Source: Pandoraea oxalativorans (GTDB taxonomy: Bacteria > Pseudomonadota > Gammaproteobacteria > Burkholderiales > Burkholderiaceae). From it: 64,000 nucleotides of DNA. The first letter of the stretch is position 1. The number at the start of each line of letters is the position of its first letter. A program made the position numbers and the translations under genes. Positions 1 to 9,447 of the stretch are shown piece by piece. Under the pieces are notes generated by a model. That model had not been told where the DNA came from. It worked only from the letters and a program-made list of their open reading frames with translations, and searched no databases. The stretch lies in the NCBI RefSeq assembly GCF_000972785.3, contig NZ_CP011253.3, positions 1,054,001-1,118,000 on the forward strand, in the 5' to 3' direction.

Positions 1-231
1 GCGCCCGTGGTTGACGTAATGCTCGAGTGCTACGTTCTTCTGTTCTTCTGAGTACTTCGGCTTTACGCGAACATACCCCCTCTGCAGATCGCCAATCTTC
101 TCGAATTCGTTACACCACGCCTTGAGAGAATTCTTCGTCGGGTAACCCAACTGGCGAATGGTCGCTTTGCTGCGCTTCCCGAGTTTCAGGTACAGCTCGA
201 CCGCCCGAACGCGTTCTTGGTATGAATACAT
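1..231 (-). CDS. IS3-family transposase OrfA, N-terminal part (runs off the window)
   Basis: Seventy-seven codons read leftwards from an ATG at 229-231 to the window edge without a stop. The start MYSYQERVRAVELYLKLGKR and the following helix-turn-helix, with a basic stretch near residues 45-65, are typical of IS3 OrfA proteins that bind the element ends. An inverted repeat, TGGACTAC / GTAGTCCA at 231-253, lies directly upstream of the start and may belong to the element terminus. The rest of the element lies outside the window, so its intactness cannot be judged. Confidence 0.75.
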   Translation of the reverse strand, partial: MYSYQERVRAVELYLKLGKRSKATIRQLGYPTKNSLKAWCNEFEKIGDLQRGYVRVKPKYSEEQKNVALEHYVNHGR

Positions 232-320
232 GGACTACCTTCAAAGTAGTCCAAGATTTTGTCCGCATCCCCACCTTCCGGCGTATCGCCGAAGTAAATC
301 TGACCCACCCAGGCTCCGTG

Positions 321-2128
<1,808 letters not shown>

Positions 2129-2170
2129 AAGCCACCATCCTCCCCCAGGTGGGTCAGTTTTACATCGGCG

Positions 2171-2512
2171 CTAACAGGTATCGAGTATACAAGTCAAGAC
2201 ATTGATGCTTTCGCCGCTGGAATTGCAACGCTGCGCCAAGCGTTTCGCTCGGGCGATTTGTCGGCGATAGGTGCGGTCGCGACTAACAGCGCTCGCATAA
2301 ATCAAAAATACAGGCCCAAGCCACTTTTTGACGAATTGCTCTGCATATCCCAGCGCACTGGCGCTCTCGGAGTGCAAGTCGCGCACAGTGGATGCGTCAC
2401 GGGGCTTCTCTTTCGGCCGCCCTCTTCATCGCGCGATCTAAGCTGCATTGAACTTGCAATGGACGAAGTCTCTCGCCTGAACGTCCACGACGTTCAGCTC
2501 TTCGGTTTGTAA
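2171..2512 (+). pseudogene. C-terminal remnant of a GHMP-family kinase (PduX-like), truncated by IS21
   Basis: Directly after the IS21 end the frame to the TAA at 2510-2512 encodes about 114 residues with the C-terminal signature of PduX-like GHMP kinases: NSARINQKYRPKPLFDELL, then GALGVQVAHSGCVTGLLF. Family members phosphorylate the hydroxyl of small substrates such as L-threonine or related amino acids. The ATP-binding N-terminal half is absent, so the product cannot be active. The remnant ends 18 bases before the PLP enzyme start, indicating one operon. Base composition is less GC-rich than the rest of the chromosome. The substrate is unknown; serine or threonine is an inference from the neighbour. 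Confidence 0.75.
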
Positions 2513-2530
2513 TTCCGTAAGGGGGAAGTG

Positions 2531-3472
2531 ATGGATGAGTTCGACGTTTCGTCAACGGTGTCCGGCGGCGTACAGCAGCACGTGCTTCCTCCGCTCGTCA
2601 ATCTAAGAAGAAATCTGACTGCTGCAAATTTTTCGCTAATGAAGCTGCTTCCAGCGCGAATCATCGTTGACGCGGCAACGCGTGCAGGTCGGTTGCCTGA
2701 GCGCGGAGGCTTGATAGCGGAAAGTAGCTCTGGGACCTTCGCGTTGGGGTTAGCGCTGATCGCGCGACCTCGCGAGCATCGACTGATGATCGTTACCGAT
2801 TGCTTGGATTCTTGCTTGGCGTCTCAACTTCGGATTCTTGGCGTAGACGTTCATTTTGTGCCGCCGCGTCGGGGTTTAGATATTCAGGAAGCTCGCTTAT
2901 CGAAACTACGGGAGGTATTGCGAGAATATCCGGACGCATTTTGGCCTGAACAGTATGTGAACCCAGAAAATCCACGCGCGTATGGCCACTTCGCCGATCA
3001 CCTCATTCGAACTTTGGGCGACTTCGATATTCTTGTGGGCTCCGTAGGTTCAGGTGGTTCAATGTCGGGAACTGCCCTGGCTTTGCGCCGAAGGGGACTC
3101 AATGTACGGGCCATCGCGGTCGACACGCCGGGCAGCATCCTATTCGGAGCGCGAGTCGGAAGCCGCAAGCTGGGTGGGCTTGGATCAGGTATGTTGATGG
3201 GAAACCTCGATCATCTCCAGTTCGATGAGGTGCATTGGGTGAGTGCCGCGGTTGCGCATCAGCATGCGCATTCGCTTTACGTGGATCATGGCCTATTCAA
3301 GGGGCCCACAAGCGGAGCCGCGTACGTCGTCGGAGCGTGGGCAGCAAGCAACTTTCCGGACAAGCGTGTCGTAACAGTTCTTCCGGACGACGGTTATCGA
3401 TACGTAGATACCGTGTATTCATCGCAATGGCAGAGGGAAACCGGGGTAATGCCCCCTGAAATCCACCGCTAG
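2531..3472 (+). pseudogene. Cysteine-synthase-like PLP enzyme, 3'-interrupted by IS
   Basis: Fold-type II PLP enzyme related to CysK and 2,3-diaminopropionate synthases, expected to replace a beta-leaving group of an activated serine or threonine. NFSLMKLLPAR probably carries the PLP lysine, ESSSGTFALGLAL matches the substrate loop (TSGNTG in CysK), and GSVGSGGSMSGTA is the phosphate-binding loop. ATG 2531 has GGGGGAAG just upstream; a GTG at 2528 is an alternative. The IS enters at 3445, so the last codons (VMPPEIHR) are IS-encoded. The true C-terminus lies at 4642-4786, and the rebuilt protein would be about 352 residues. The truncated form keeps all visible catalytic motifs and might fold, but loses about 47 native residues. 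Confidence 0.8.
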
Positions 3473-3510
3473 GAGAAGTAGAATTTTCTCGTTAAGAGGG
3501 AGTTCTGCAG

Positions 3511-3777
3511 ATGAAGAAGTCGAGATTCACGGACAGCCAGATACTGGAGGCGCTCAAGCGCGCGGAGGCTGGGCTGGCGGTGCCGGAGCTGTGCCGAGAA
3601 CTGGGCATCAGTTCGGCAACGTTTTATAAGTGGCGCTCGAAGTACGGCGGCATGGACGCGTCGATGATGTCGCGCATGAAGGAGCTGGAGGCGGAGAATA
3701 CCCGGCTTCGCAAGATGTACATCGAGGAGAAGCTCAAGGCTGAGATTGCCTCGGAGGCCCTGCAAAAAAAGTTCTGA
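3511..3777 (+). CDS. IS407-like transposase OrfA
   Basis: This 88-residue protein has an N-terminal helix-turn-helix ([20 protein letters not shown]) and a leucine-zipper-like coiled coil (residues about 50-75) used for multimerisation. It ends in an A7 run at 3764-3770 just before its stop. A -1 slip there joins it in frame with OrfB, the usual way the family makes the fused OrfAB transposase. GGAG lies about 14 bases upstream of the ATG, so the ribosome site is weak. Confidence 0.92.
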   Translation: MKKSRFTDSQILEALKRAEAGLAVPELCRELGISSATFYKWRSKYGGMDASMMSRMKELEAENTRLRKMYIEEKLKAEIASEALQKKF

Positions 3778-3797
3778 AGCCATCTCGTCGGCGCGAG

Positions 3798-4598
3798 ATG
3801 GCAAAGCAAGTTGTGCAACAGCGGCGCGTGTCAATTCGTGTGGCGTGCGCGGTGCTCGGCATCAGCGAGTCGTGCTACCGGTACGCGGCGAAGTTGAACA
3901 CGGAGAACGAAGAGATTGCCGACTGGCTACTGCGTATTACGGGCTGCCATCGCAACTGGGGTTTTCTGCTGTGCTACTTCTACCTGCGTAATGTGAAGGG
4001 ATTCGGCTGGAACCACAAGCGCATTTACCGGATTTACCGGGAGCTGGAGCTGAACCTGCGCATCAAGCCGAAAAAGCGGCTGGTGCGCGAAACGCCGCAG
4101 CCGCTATCGGTACCGGAGGCCATCAATGAAGTGTGGTCGATGGACTTCATGCATGACCAACTGGTTGACGGGCGCAGTATCCGGACGCTGAACGTGATTG
4201 ATGATTTCAACCGCGAGGCGCTGGGCATCGAGGTGGATTTCTCGTTGCCATCCGAGCGGGTGATTCGCACGCTGAAGCAGCATATGGAATGGCGAGGCAA
4301 GCCGAAGGTCATCCGGTGCGACAACGGCCCGGAATATTTGAGTGCGGCCATCGTGACATGGACGCAGAAGCAAGGCATCCGGCTGGAATACATCGAGCCG
4401 GGCAAGCCGCAGCAGAATGCGTATATCGAACGGTTCAACCGGACTGCGCGATACGAATGGCTGTCGCAGTACCTGTGGGAGGACCTGGAGCAGGTTCGCG
4501 AAGCGGCGGCCGACTGGATGTGGATTTACAATCACGAGCGCCCGAATATGGCATTGGGCGGTTTTACCCCGAAGCAGCGGCTTGCCATGGTCGCTTAG
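3798..4598 (+). CDS. IS407-like transposase OrfB (DDE catalytic part)
   Basis: This 266-residue catalytic subunit is normally produced as an OrfAB fusion after -1 frameshifting at the A7 run at 3764-3770, whose frame stays open into this one. The rve core shows the first Asp in [10 protein letters not shown], the second in [11 protein letters not shown], and the Glu in [11 protein letters not shown]. The [13 protein letters not shown] tail is typical of the IS407 group. There are no stops or deletions, so the element is probably still active. Confidence 0.92.
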   Translation: MAKQVVQQRRVSIRVACAVLGISESCYRYAAKLNTENEEIADWLLRITGCHRNWGFLLCYFYLRNVKGFGWNHKRIYRIYRELELNLRIKPKKRLVRETPQPLSVPEAINEVWSMDFMHDQLVDGRSIRTLNVIDDFNREALGIEVDFSLPSERVIRTLKQHMEWRGKPKVIRCDNGPEYLSAAIVTWTQKQGIRLEYIEPGKPQQNAYIERFNRTARYEWLSQYLWEDLEQVREAAADWMWIYNHERPNMALGGFTPKQRLAMVA

Positions 4599-4641
4599 TT
4601 TCTACTTCTGCTGACCGTGGAAAACGGGGGCATTACCCCGG

Positions 4642-4786
4642 GTTCTTATCTGAAAGTATTCCTAACAGACCGGATTCAGTAACACATCCGACCCAAGTGA
4701 ATGAGGAAGACCACTGGGTCCGCTTTGATTGGCGGCGAAGAAGTCTCGGTGTGGTGGCTTCCGAGTTGCCGTGTGAAGGAGACTGA
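4642..4786 (+). pseudogene. Displaced C-terminus of the PLP enzyme gene
   Basis: When the IS and one CCGG are removed, the frame from the upstream PLP gene runs on from ...RETG into FLSESIPNRPDSVTHPTQVN and then HWVRFDWRRRSLGVV, ending at the TGA 4784-4786. This adds 47 native residues. The stop lies one base before the ATG of the ATP-grasp gene (4788), the tight spacing of a coupled operon. In the interrupted gene this segment cannot be translated as part of the enzyme. Confidence 0.85.
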
Positions 4787-4787
4787 G

Positions 4788-6023
4788 ATGGAATACGGAG
4801 TAAAGTCGTTTGTGCTTTCTGTCGATACGCTCGGCGCAACTACAGACTTGTTGCTTGATGCTGCGGAGTTTTATCAGCAGGGACTTATCGTTTTAACTTC
4901 GTCGCCGGATCAACTGCTCGACGAAATCGGAAGGGAGAGGGCTAGTGCTGCGGCTCTTCAACTCGTGTCGGTCGATTTCGGTGCCCCAGAGGAAGTGCAG
5001 AACACAGTCCGCAGCCTAGCCAAACAATACCGATTGGCTGGCGTCATGATTCAGTCTGACCGTGCGGCTGTGCTTGGTGCCTGTATCGCACAGGACCTTG
5101 GCCTGCCAGCGCATCCAGTCTCCACCATGCGAGTGTGCCGTGACAAGTCTCAGACCCGGCGGGCTCTCGCGGCCGCGGGTATCAGGTCTATTCTATTCTC
5201 TGAGGTTACCTCATCGGTTTGGGCGCTAGAAAAGGCTGAGGCAATTGGCTATCCGCTAATCGTTAAAGACCCGAGTGGCACGGGAAGCGCGAATGTTTTC
5301 GTCGTCAACAATGCTTCGGAGTTGGCGGATGCCACGGCCGAAATTCTTGCAACTCGTAATTCGGTTCTTCTCGAAGAGTTCCTGCGCGGCCCGCTGTTTA
5401 GTGCAGAGTGTGTAATTCGGAATGGAGGGGTGACGATTCTGGGTTACTCGAATCGAGAGCTCACCGAGTTTCCTGACTTCAATGAACTCGGCCTTACGTT
5501 CCCAGCAGATATCCCCCCGAAATGGAAAGAGAAAGCCCATACCTACGTTGAGAGTGTGTCCAAGGCAGTGGGGTTGAGGAATGGCTTTGCGCACATCGAG
5601 TTCATTCTCACAAACGACGGGCCTCAAGTAGTTGAGGTGAACCCCAGAATGGGAGGTATCGGGCTTGGGCGGATGCTATCGCTCGCGCTGCGCGACAATG
5701 TATTTAAAATCGCGGTTGCGCTGAGCCTTGGTTTGACTCCACCCGTACCACTGACATCAAAGGGAATCCATGTGGGTTGCAAGATTCTCGGGGCGAAGTC
5801 GAAGGGAAGAATACGATCTATTCGGGGTGTTGAAGCTTTGGGCGGTTTTCCGGGATTTACCTCTCTGAACCTCGTTCGACGGCCGGGTGACATCGTCGCC
5901 TCCGCTCGCGACTATCGCAACACCGTTGGCTATCTTCTTTCGACCGGCGAGACCCCGTCACTCGCGTACGACTATGCTCGGGCAGCGGCCGCGACAATCG
6001 TGATCGAGACGCAAATCGCATGA
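4788..6023 (+). CDS. ATP-grasp ligase (amino-acid/peptide ligase type)
   Basis: Intact 411-residue ATP-grasp enzyme, expected to activate a carboxylate as acyl phosphate and join it to an amine or other nucleophile, as in BacD-type L-amino-acid ligases. The N-terminal Rossmann-like part (residues 1-110) is followed by the ATP-grasp core: YPLIVKDPSGTGSANVFVV binds phosphates, SVLLEEFLRGPLFSAECVI binds nucleotide, and HIEFILTNDGPQVVEVNPR supplies metal ligands; NPRMGGIGLGRML ends the core. ATG 4788 is chosen because AAGGAGA lies at 4776-4782 and it sits one base after the PLP stop. It is the only whole gene left of its operon. Substrate unknown; expression would depend on readthrough from the upstream IS or a cryptic promoter. 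Confidence 0.85.
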   Translation: MEYGVKSFVLSVDTLGATTDLLLDAAEFYQQGLIVLTSSPDQLLDEIGRERASAAALQLVSVDFGAPEEVQNTVRSLAKQYRLAGVMIQSDRAAVLGACIAQDLGLPAHPVSTMRVCRDKSQTRRALAAAGIRSILFSEVTSSVWALEKAEAIGYPLIVKDPSGTGSANVFVVNNASELADATAEILATRNSVLLEEFLRGPLFSAECVIRNGGVTILGYSNRELTEFPDFNELGLTFPADIPPKWKEKAHTYVESVSKAVGLRNGFAHIEFILTNDGPQVVEVNPRMGGIGLGRMLSLALRDNVFKIAVALSLGLTPPVPLTSKGIHVGCKILGAKSKGRIRSIRGVEALGGFPGFTSLNLVRRPGDIVASARDYRNTVGYLLSTGETPSLAYDYARAAAATIVIETQIA

Positions 6024-6140
6024 AACACGTATTGATTATCGGTGGCTGGGCCGAGAACTACGAAGCGGCGTTAGGACTGGGATATAGGGTCTCCGGCTTC
6101 GCTGCATCAAACCAGCGATCCCTTCTTTCTGAAGCTGTGT
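6020..6140 (+). pseudogene. N-terminal fragment of the fourth operon gene, cut off by an IS3 remnant
   Basis: An ATG overlapping the ATP-grasp stop as ATGA starts MKHVLIIGGWAENYEAALGL and continues for about 40 codons until an IS3 terminus (TGAATCGCCCC) begins at 6141. A beta strand followed by a glycine-rich turn suggests a Rossmann-like N-terminal domain. It could be a second ATP-grasp enzyme or another nucleotide-binding protein; the fragment is too short to decide. The four-base overlap shows it was translationally coupled to the ligase gene. Confidence 0.65.
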
Positions 6141-6492
6141 TGAATCGCCCCGGCTTTCGAGGAGGCCGGTTGGTTTAAGTTAACGCAGGCGCTTCAGCAG
6201 TATTTCTGAGTTGCCTGTAGTAGTTTGCCTCAGCCTCGGCTGGCGGGATATAGCCCAGCGGTTCCATCAGCCGATGATGGTTGTACCAGGCTACCCATTC
6301 CAGGGTGGCGAGCTCGACGGATTCCTTCGTTTTCCAAGGCGCTCGCCGGTGAATCAGTTCCGTTTTGTATAGACCGTTGATCGTTTCCGCCAGGGCGTTG
6401 TCATAGCTGTCGCCGCGGCTGCCGACCGATGGCTCAATGCCCGCTTGGGCAAGTCGCTCGGTGTACCGAATGGAAACATATTGCGATCCCCT
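6141..6492 (-). mobile_element. IS3-family remnant: C-terminal orfB half and right end
   Basis: The right end TGAATCGCCCCGG begins at 6141. The fragment stops at the IS110 junction (core CT at 6491-6492). It contains the 3' third of an orfB. The terminus and the encoded protein differ from those of the IS3 half on the other side of the IS110 element, so the two are not pieces of one IS. Confidence 0.8.
6175..6492 (-). pseudogene. IS3 transposase OrfB, C-terminal fragment
   Basis: Read on the minus strand from the IS110 junction, the frame encodes RGSQYVSIRYTERLAQAGIE, then GDSYDNALAETINGLYKTEL, and ends after PAEAEANYYRQL with a TAA at 6175-6177. The Glu in ALAETINGL is the third catalytic acid of the DDE core. 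The first two acids and the N-terminus are missing. The subgroup resembles IS1222-type OrfB. Confidence 0.85.
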
Positions 6493-6508
6493 GACGCCCT
6501 TCTAAAGG

Positions 6509-7594
6509 TCAAGAGGTAAATTGGGTCTGCGCGATCTGGCGGTAACGTTGCCGGATGGCGTAGAAGACCTCTCGTGCGATATAGCGCTTGAGGCATCGAA
6601 TCGCTTCAAGCTTTGAGTGGCCCTCGCTGACGCGTTTGGCGACATAGGCTTTTGTGCGATCGTCGGTTCGCAATCGACCGATGGCGATAATGTGCAGGGC
6701 GCTGTTGGCCGCGCGATCTCCACCGCGATTCAGTCGATGTCGTGTCACCTTGCCAGAAGACGCCGGGACGGGACTCACTCCACAGAGGGCGGCGAAGCTG
6801 GCCTCTGACTGAAGCCGGTCGCTGTTGTCGCCAGCGGTCAGTAGCAGTTGCGAAGCGGACTCATAGCCAATTGAATACCGGGAGACCAGATCGGGGGCGA
6901 GTTCATCGACCAGAGCCGCGATCATGACATCGAGGTCGGCGATCTCGTCGTGCAACTCGAGATACCGACGCCCCAGTGATTTTAATGCAATCCGGTTGGC
7001 AGAGATCAGGCTCCGATAGTCAGACAGATCGGGACGCCACGCGGCCAATGTTCGAATAAGCTGCATCCGTGTCATCTTGCGCAGCGATTCGCGTAACTCG
7101 TCAGGCGCGCTGATGATGGTACTGTGAATTAGTTGCAATGCAACGCGCCTCGCGGAGATGGCGGTCTTCCGGCAGACTTTCAGAACGCGCAGCGATTCAA
7201 TCATGCCGTCGCGTGTCTTGGGCGTGACTGTACGCACACCAGCAAAGGCAGCATGCGCCGCGTTGCAAGCGTCCAGCGTGTCGTCCTTGCCGCGTTTGCG
7301 CCGGTCGCTCCTGTCGGGTGCCGTGACCTCAAGCACCGTTACGTGGGCCAGTTGAAGGTAGCGAAGCAAGCCCGCTCCGTAGGAGCCGGTGCATTCGACG
7401 CCAACCCGGGCAAGCTCTCCGAATGAGCGCATCCAGAGCAGCATCTGTTTGTAGCCATGCCGCGTGGTAGGGAAGCATTCACTGCCGAGCAGACGATCGT
7501 GTTCGTCAACGACAGCTGCAACATGCACGTCCTTATGGGTATCCACGCCGCCCACAACGTTGCGATATCCAGAAATAGCCGGTTCTTCTTTCAT
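6509..7594 (-). CDS. IS110-family recombinase/transposase
   Basis: This 361-residue DEDD recombinase has a RuvC-like N-terminal domain, starting at GGVDTHKDVHVAAVVDEHD near residue 13, whose Asp is catalytic. Further acidic positions appear in ARVGVECTGSYGAGL and DTLDACNAAH. The C-terminal Tnp_20 domain (about residues 215-340) has FAALCGVSPVPASSG with the conserved serine region and KVTRHRLNRGGDRAANSALH. ATG 7594 is preferred over the longer frame because the conserved N-terminal strand begins shortly after it. The gene appears intact. Confidence 0.93.
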   Translation of the reverse strand: MKEEPAISGYRNVVGGVDTHKDVHVAAVVDEHDRLLGSECFPTTRHGYKQMLLWMRSFGELARVGVECTGSYGAGLLRYLQLAHVTVLEVTAPDRSDRRKRGKDDTLDACNAAHAAFAGVRTVTPKTRDGMIESLRVLKVCRKTAISARRVALQLIHSTIISAPDELRESLRKMTRMQLIRTLAAWRPDLSDYRSLISANRIALKSLGRRYLELHDEIADLDVMIAALVDELAPDLVSRYSIGYESASQLLLTAGDNSDRLQSEASFAALCGVSPVPASSGKVTRHRLNRGGDRAANSALHIIAIGRLRTDDRTKAYVAKRVSEGHSKLEAIRCLKRYIAREVFYAIRQRYRQIAQTQFTS

Positions 7595-7639
7595 GAGCCT
7601 TGCTCCGGTTGCCGATGAGATTGAGGCGATTTCACCGGC

Positions 7640-7800
7640 ATCGAGTACCTGGACAAGACAGTAAAGCGACAGAGCGTCAGGCCCTTCTTGAGTCACACGT
7701 ATCGACGAGGCGAAACCTCGCCGCTCGGCGGTTCCGGACGATCGACAGGTCAGGGGAAAGACACTACGTCGATCGGAATGTGGGTCAGGTCGCCCGGAAC
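7640..7800 (-). ncRNA. Candidate IS110 bridge RNA
   Basis: The non-coding 5' end of the IS110 element holds paired guide-like segments. CATTCCGAT (7772-7780) matches eight of nine bases of the target CATTCGGAT. TCCCCT (7752-7757) complements AGGGGA on the other side of the target core. AGAAGGGC (7681-7688) repeats the recombinase-side end of the element, and TTACT (7660-7664) complements AGTAA at the opposite end. Both right-hand guides end in CT, pairing with the AG core. An outer stem GTTCCGG/CCGGAAC and a CGAGG/CCTCG hairpin are visible. A competing stem CGATCGAC/GTCGATCG overlaps the first guide, so the exact fold is uncertain. Confidence 0.6.
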
Positions 7801-7881
7801 GCTTTACGGCACCAAAAGTCGCCGGACAGCCCTCATTGAAAGCCGCGAGAAGCCCGGAAACATCTGATACCCGTATTCTTA

Positions 7882-8459
7882 CTATCCGAATGGTGCAGTA
7901 AGGCCACGGGCTTGCCGCGTCGCCAAACCGCCATCATGAGCGCATCGGCGACGAGTTGCGAGCTCATGCTTTGCTGCATGGACCAGCCGACGATACGTCG
8001 CGAGTACAAGTCCAGCACGGCCGCAGCGTACAGCCAGCCTTCTGCCGTCCAAATGTACGTGAAGTCGGCTACCCATTTCTGGTTCGGCGCATCCGCCTGG
8101 AATTGTCGGTCAAGCACGTTCGCGGCGACCGCGCCACGTTGAGCGCGGTCCTTTGGCAAGCCACGGCGCCTTGGTCTCGCACGCAGAGCCTGCTCGCGCA
8201 TCAGCCGCTCGACGCGATGTAGGCCGCAGCGTAAGCCGAGTGCGAGCACATCGTGCCATACCCGTCTGGCGCCATAGGTGCGGTCACTGCTAAGGAAGCT
8301 CTGGCGCACCTGGACACTCAGGACTTCGTCGGTCCGATGCCGCTCGCATGGCGGGCGAACCAACCACGCATAGAAGCCGCTTCGCGAGACACCGAGCGCC
8401 TCGCACATCATCCCCACCGGCCAGATTCCTCGGTGCTTCGCCATAAAGCCGAACTTCAC
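7882..8459 (-). pseudogene. IS3 transposase OrfB, N-terminal part
   Basis: Starts at a GTG overlapping the orfA stop (GTGA) and continues through the HTH_21 region and the rve core: WVADFTYIWTAEGWLYAA carries the first catalytic Asp, and LLHHSD the second, where the gene is cut by IS110. The natural continuation would be RGSQY and the catalytic Glu. The open frame runs a few codons into IS110 before stopping at 7833. Inactive as a transposase. Confidence 0.85.
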
Positions 8460-8749
8460 GTCGACTCCCGCGCGAAGTAGGCCGCCGCTTTTTTCAGCAG
8501 GTCGCGCTCCATCTTGAGCTTCGCGTTCTCCTTGCGCAGTCGCTCAATCTCGGCCCGCTCCGACGTCATCACGCCCTGCCCAGGGAAAGCGCGCTGAGGG
8601 TCGACCGCAGCATCTCGCATCCACTTACGCAGGACGTTCTCATGCACGTCGAGCTCGCGCGCCGCCTGCGCGACCGCTACGCCGCGCTCCTTGACCAACT
8701 TGACCGCCTCGAGCTTGAACTCGCGACTGAACACTCTTCTCGTTCCCAA
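8456..8749 (-). CDS. IS3-family transposase OrfA
   Basis: This 97-residue protein has a helix-turn-helix (REFKLEAVKLVKERGVAVAQ to about residue 45) and a C-terminal coiled coil rich in Glu, Lys and Leu (SERAEIERLRKENAKLKMER). An A6 slip site lies in the codons for LLKKAA shortly before the stop, as expected for OrfAB frameshifting. It is whole, but its partner orfB is interrupted, so the element can no longer make a full transposase. Confidence 0.9.
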   Translation of the reverse strand: MGTRRVFSREFKLEAVKLVKERGVAVAQAARELDVHENVLRKWMRDAAVDPQRAFPGQGVMTSERAEIERLRKENAKLKMERDLLKKAAAYFAREST

Positions 8750-8792
8750 CTGCCATCTCCGGTTTCACCTTCACACTTTAACAAGGTGTCCA

Positions 8793-9447
8793 CCGGAACG
8801 GCAGCAGCCCATTTTTCGTTCGATTCACCCCACGGGTTGTTCACGAGAATGAGGCCGAGCTTCTTCGCACCGAACGTCTGCTGTGCGTAGTTCACCATCG
8901 CGCCATCGACGATCTCGTCGACCGCCGAGACGCGGAACACGTAGTTCGGATTCGCACCATTGCGGGTAATCGGCGTGCCTGCCGCCCACGGTCCCATGAA
9001 CGGCACCTTTTCCTGATTGGCGATCGGGACGATGGCCATCGAGACCGGCGTATCCAGCCCGCCGAAGAGCACGGCCACCTTGTCCTTGTAAATCAATTCG
9101 CGCGCGGCGAGCACGCCCTTGGCCGGGTTGCCTTCATCGTCGCGACGCACCAGTTCGAGCTTGCGGCCACCGAGTACGCCGCCGCTCGCATTGATCTCGT
9201 CGATGGCGATGGTCATGCCACGCGTCAACGCCTCACCTGCCCGCGCCGACTGGCCGGAGAGGGCCGTGACGAGACCGATCTTGATCGTTTCCGCTGCGTA
9301 ACCCGAAACGCTGGCAAACGTCATACCCGCTGCCGCCAGAGCGAGCGCGCCGGTGCGAAACCAGCGGCGGCGGGCGGGGGCCGCGAGCGGTGCCGGGCCC
9401 CCGGTGAGGGCGGAGCAGGGGGTGTGGCGACGTGCAGAGGCAGACAT
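8793..9447 (-). pseudogene. ABC transporter substrate-binding protein (Leu/Ile/Val type), truncated
   Basis: From ATG 9447 (GGAG seven bases upstream) about 218 residues are read before the IS3 terminus. The N-terminus has two arginines and a hydrophobic signal segment ending SVSGYAAETI. The mature part begins IKIGLVTALSGQSARAGEAL and includes INASGGVLGGRKLELVRRDD and LFGGLDTPVSMAIVPIANQE, typical of Peripla_BP_6 proteins that bind branched-chain amino acids, amides or related ligands. The second lobe and the remaining transporter genes are missing. It lies divergent to the deacetylase/GntR/flavin reductase cluster and may once have served it. Confidence 0.85.

Larger units (their letters stand above)
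3445..4637 (+). mobile_element. IS3-family element, IS407-like group, with CCGG target duplication
   Basis: This 1193-bp element has inverted termini GGTAATGCCCCC at 3445 and its complement ending at 4637. The similarity continues inward for about 45 bases, including a shared GAAGTAGAA. The 4-bp direct repeat CCGG flanks it at 3441-3444 and 4638-4641, as expected for the IS407 group. Removing the element and one CCGG restores an open reading frame in the PLP gene, which confirms the boundaries. Confidence 0.92.
6493..7881 (-). mobile_element. IS110-family insertion sequence
   Basis: About 1.39 kb, lacking terminal inverted repeats, as is usual for IS110. The boundaries come from the two interrupted orfB halves: the left flank ends CATTCGGAT and the right flank begins GGGATCGC on the minus strand, with the dinucleotide AG at both junctions. 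The transposase has a long 5' non-coding end (7595-7881) and only about 16 bases after its stop, which is the IS110-group layout in which the bridge RNA lies upstream of the recombinase. Confidence 0.85.
7882..8792 (-). mobile_element. IS3-family remnant: left end, orfA and N-terminal orfB
   Basis: The terminus TGGACACCTTGTTAAAG (minus strand) lies at 8792 and interrupts an ABC substrate-binding gene. orfA and the first two thirds of orfB follow and stop at the IS110 junction at 7882-7883. Neither the end sequence nor the OrfB subgroup matches the IS3 half at 6141-6492. Confidence 0.85.

Noticed and set aside
6141..8792. A single IS3 element interrupted by IS110
   Set aside because: The outer termini do not match each other, and the orfB halves belong to different subgroups, although they join in frame at HSDRG.
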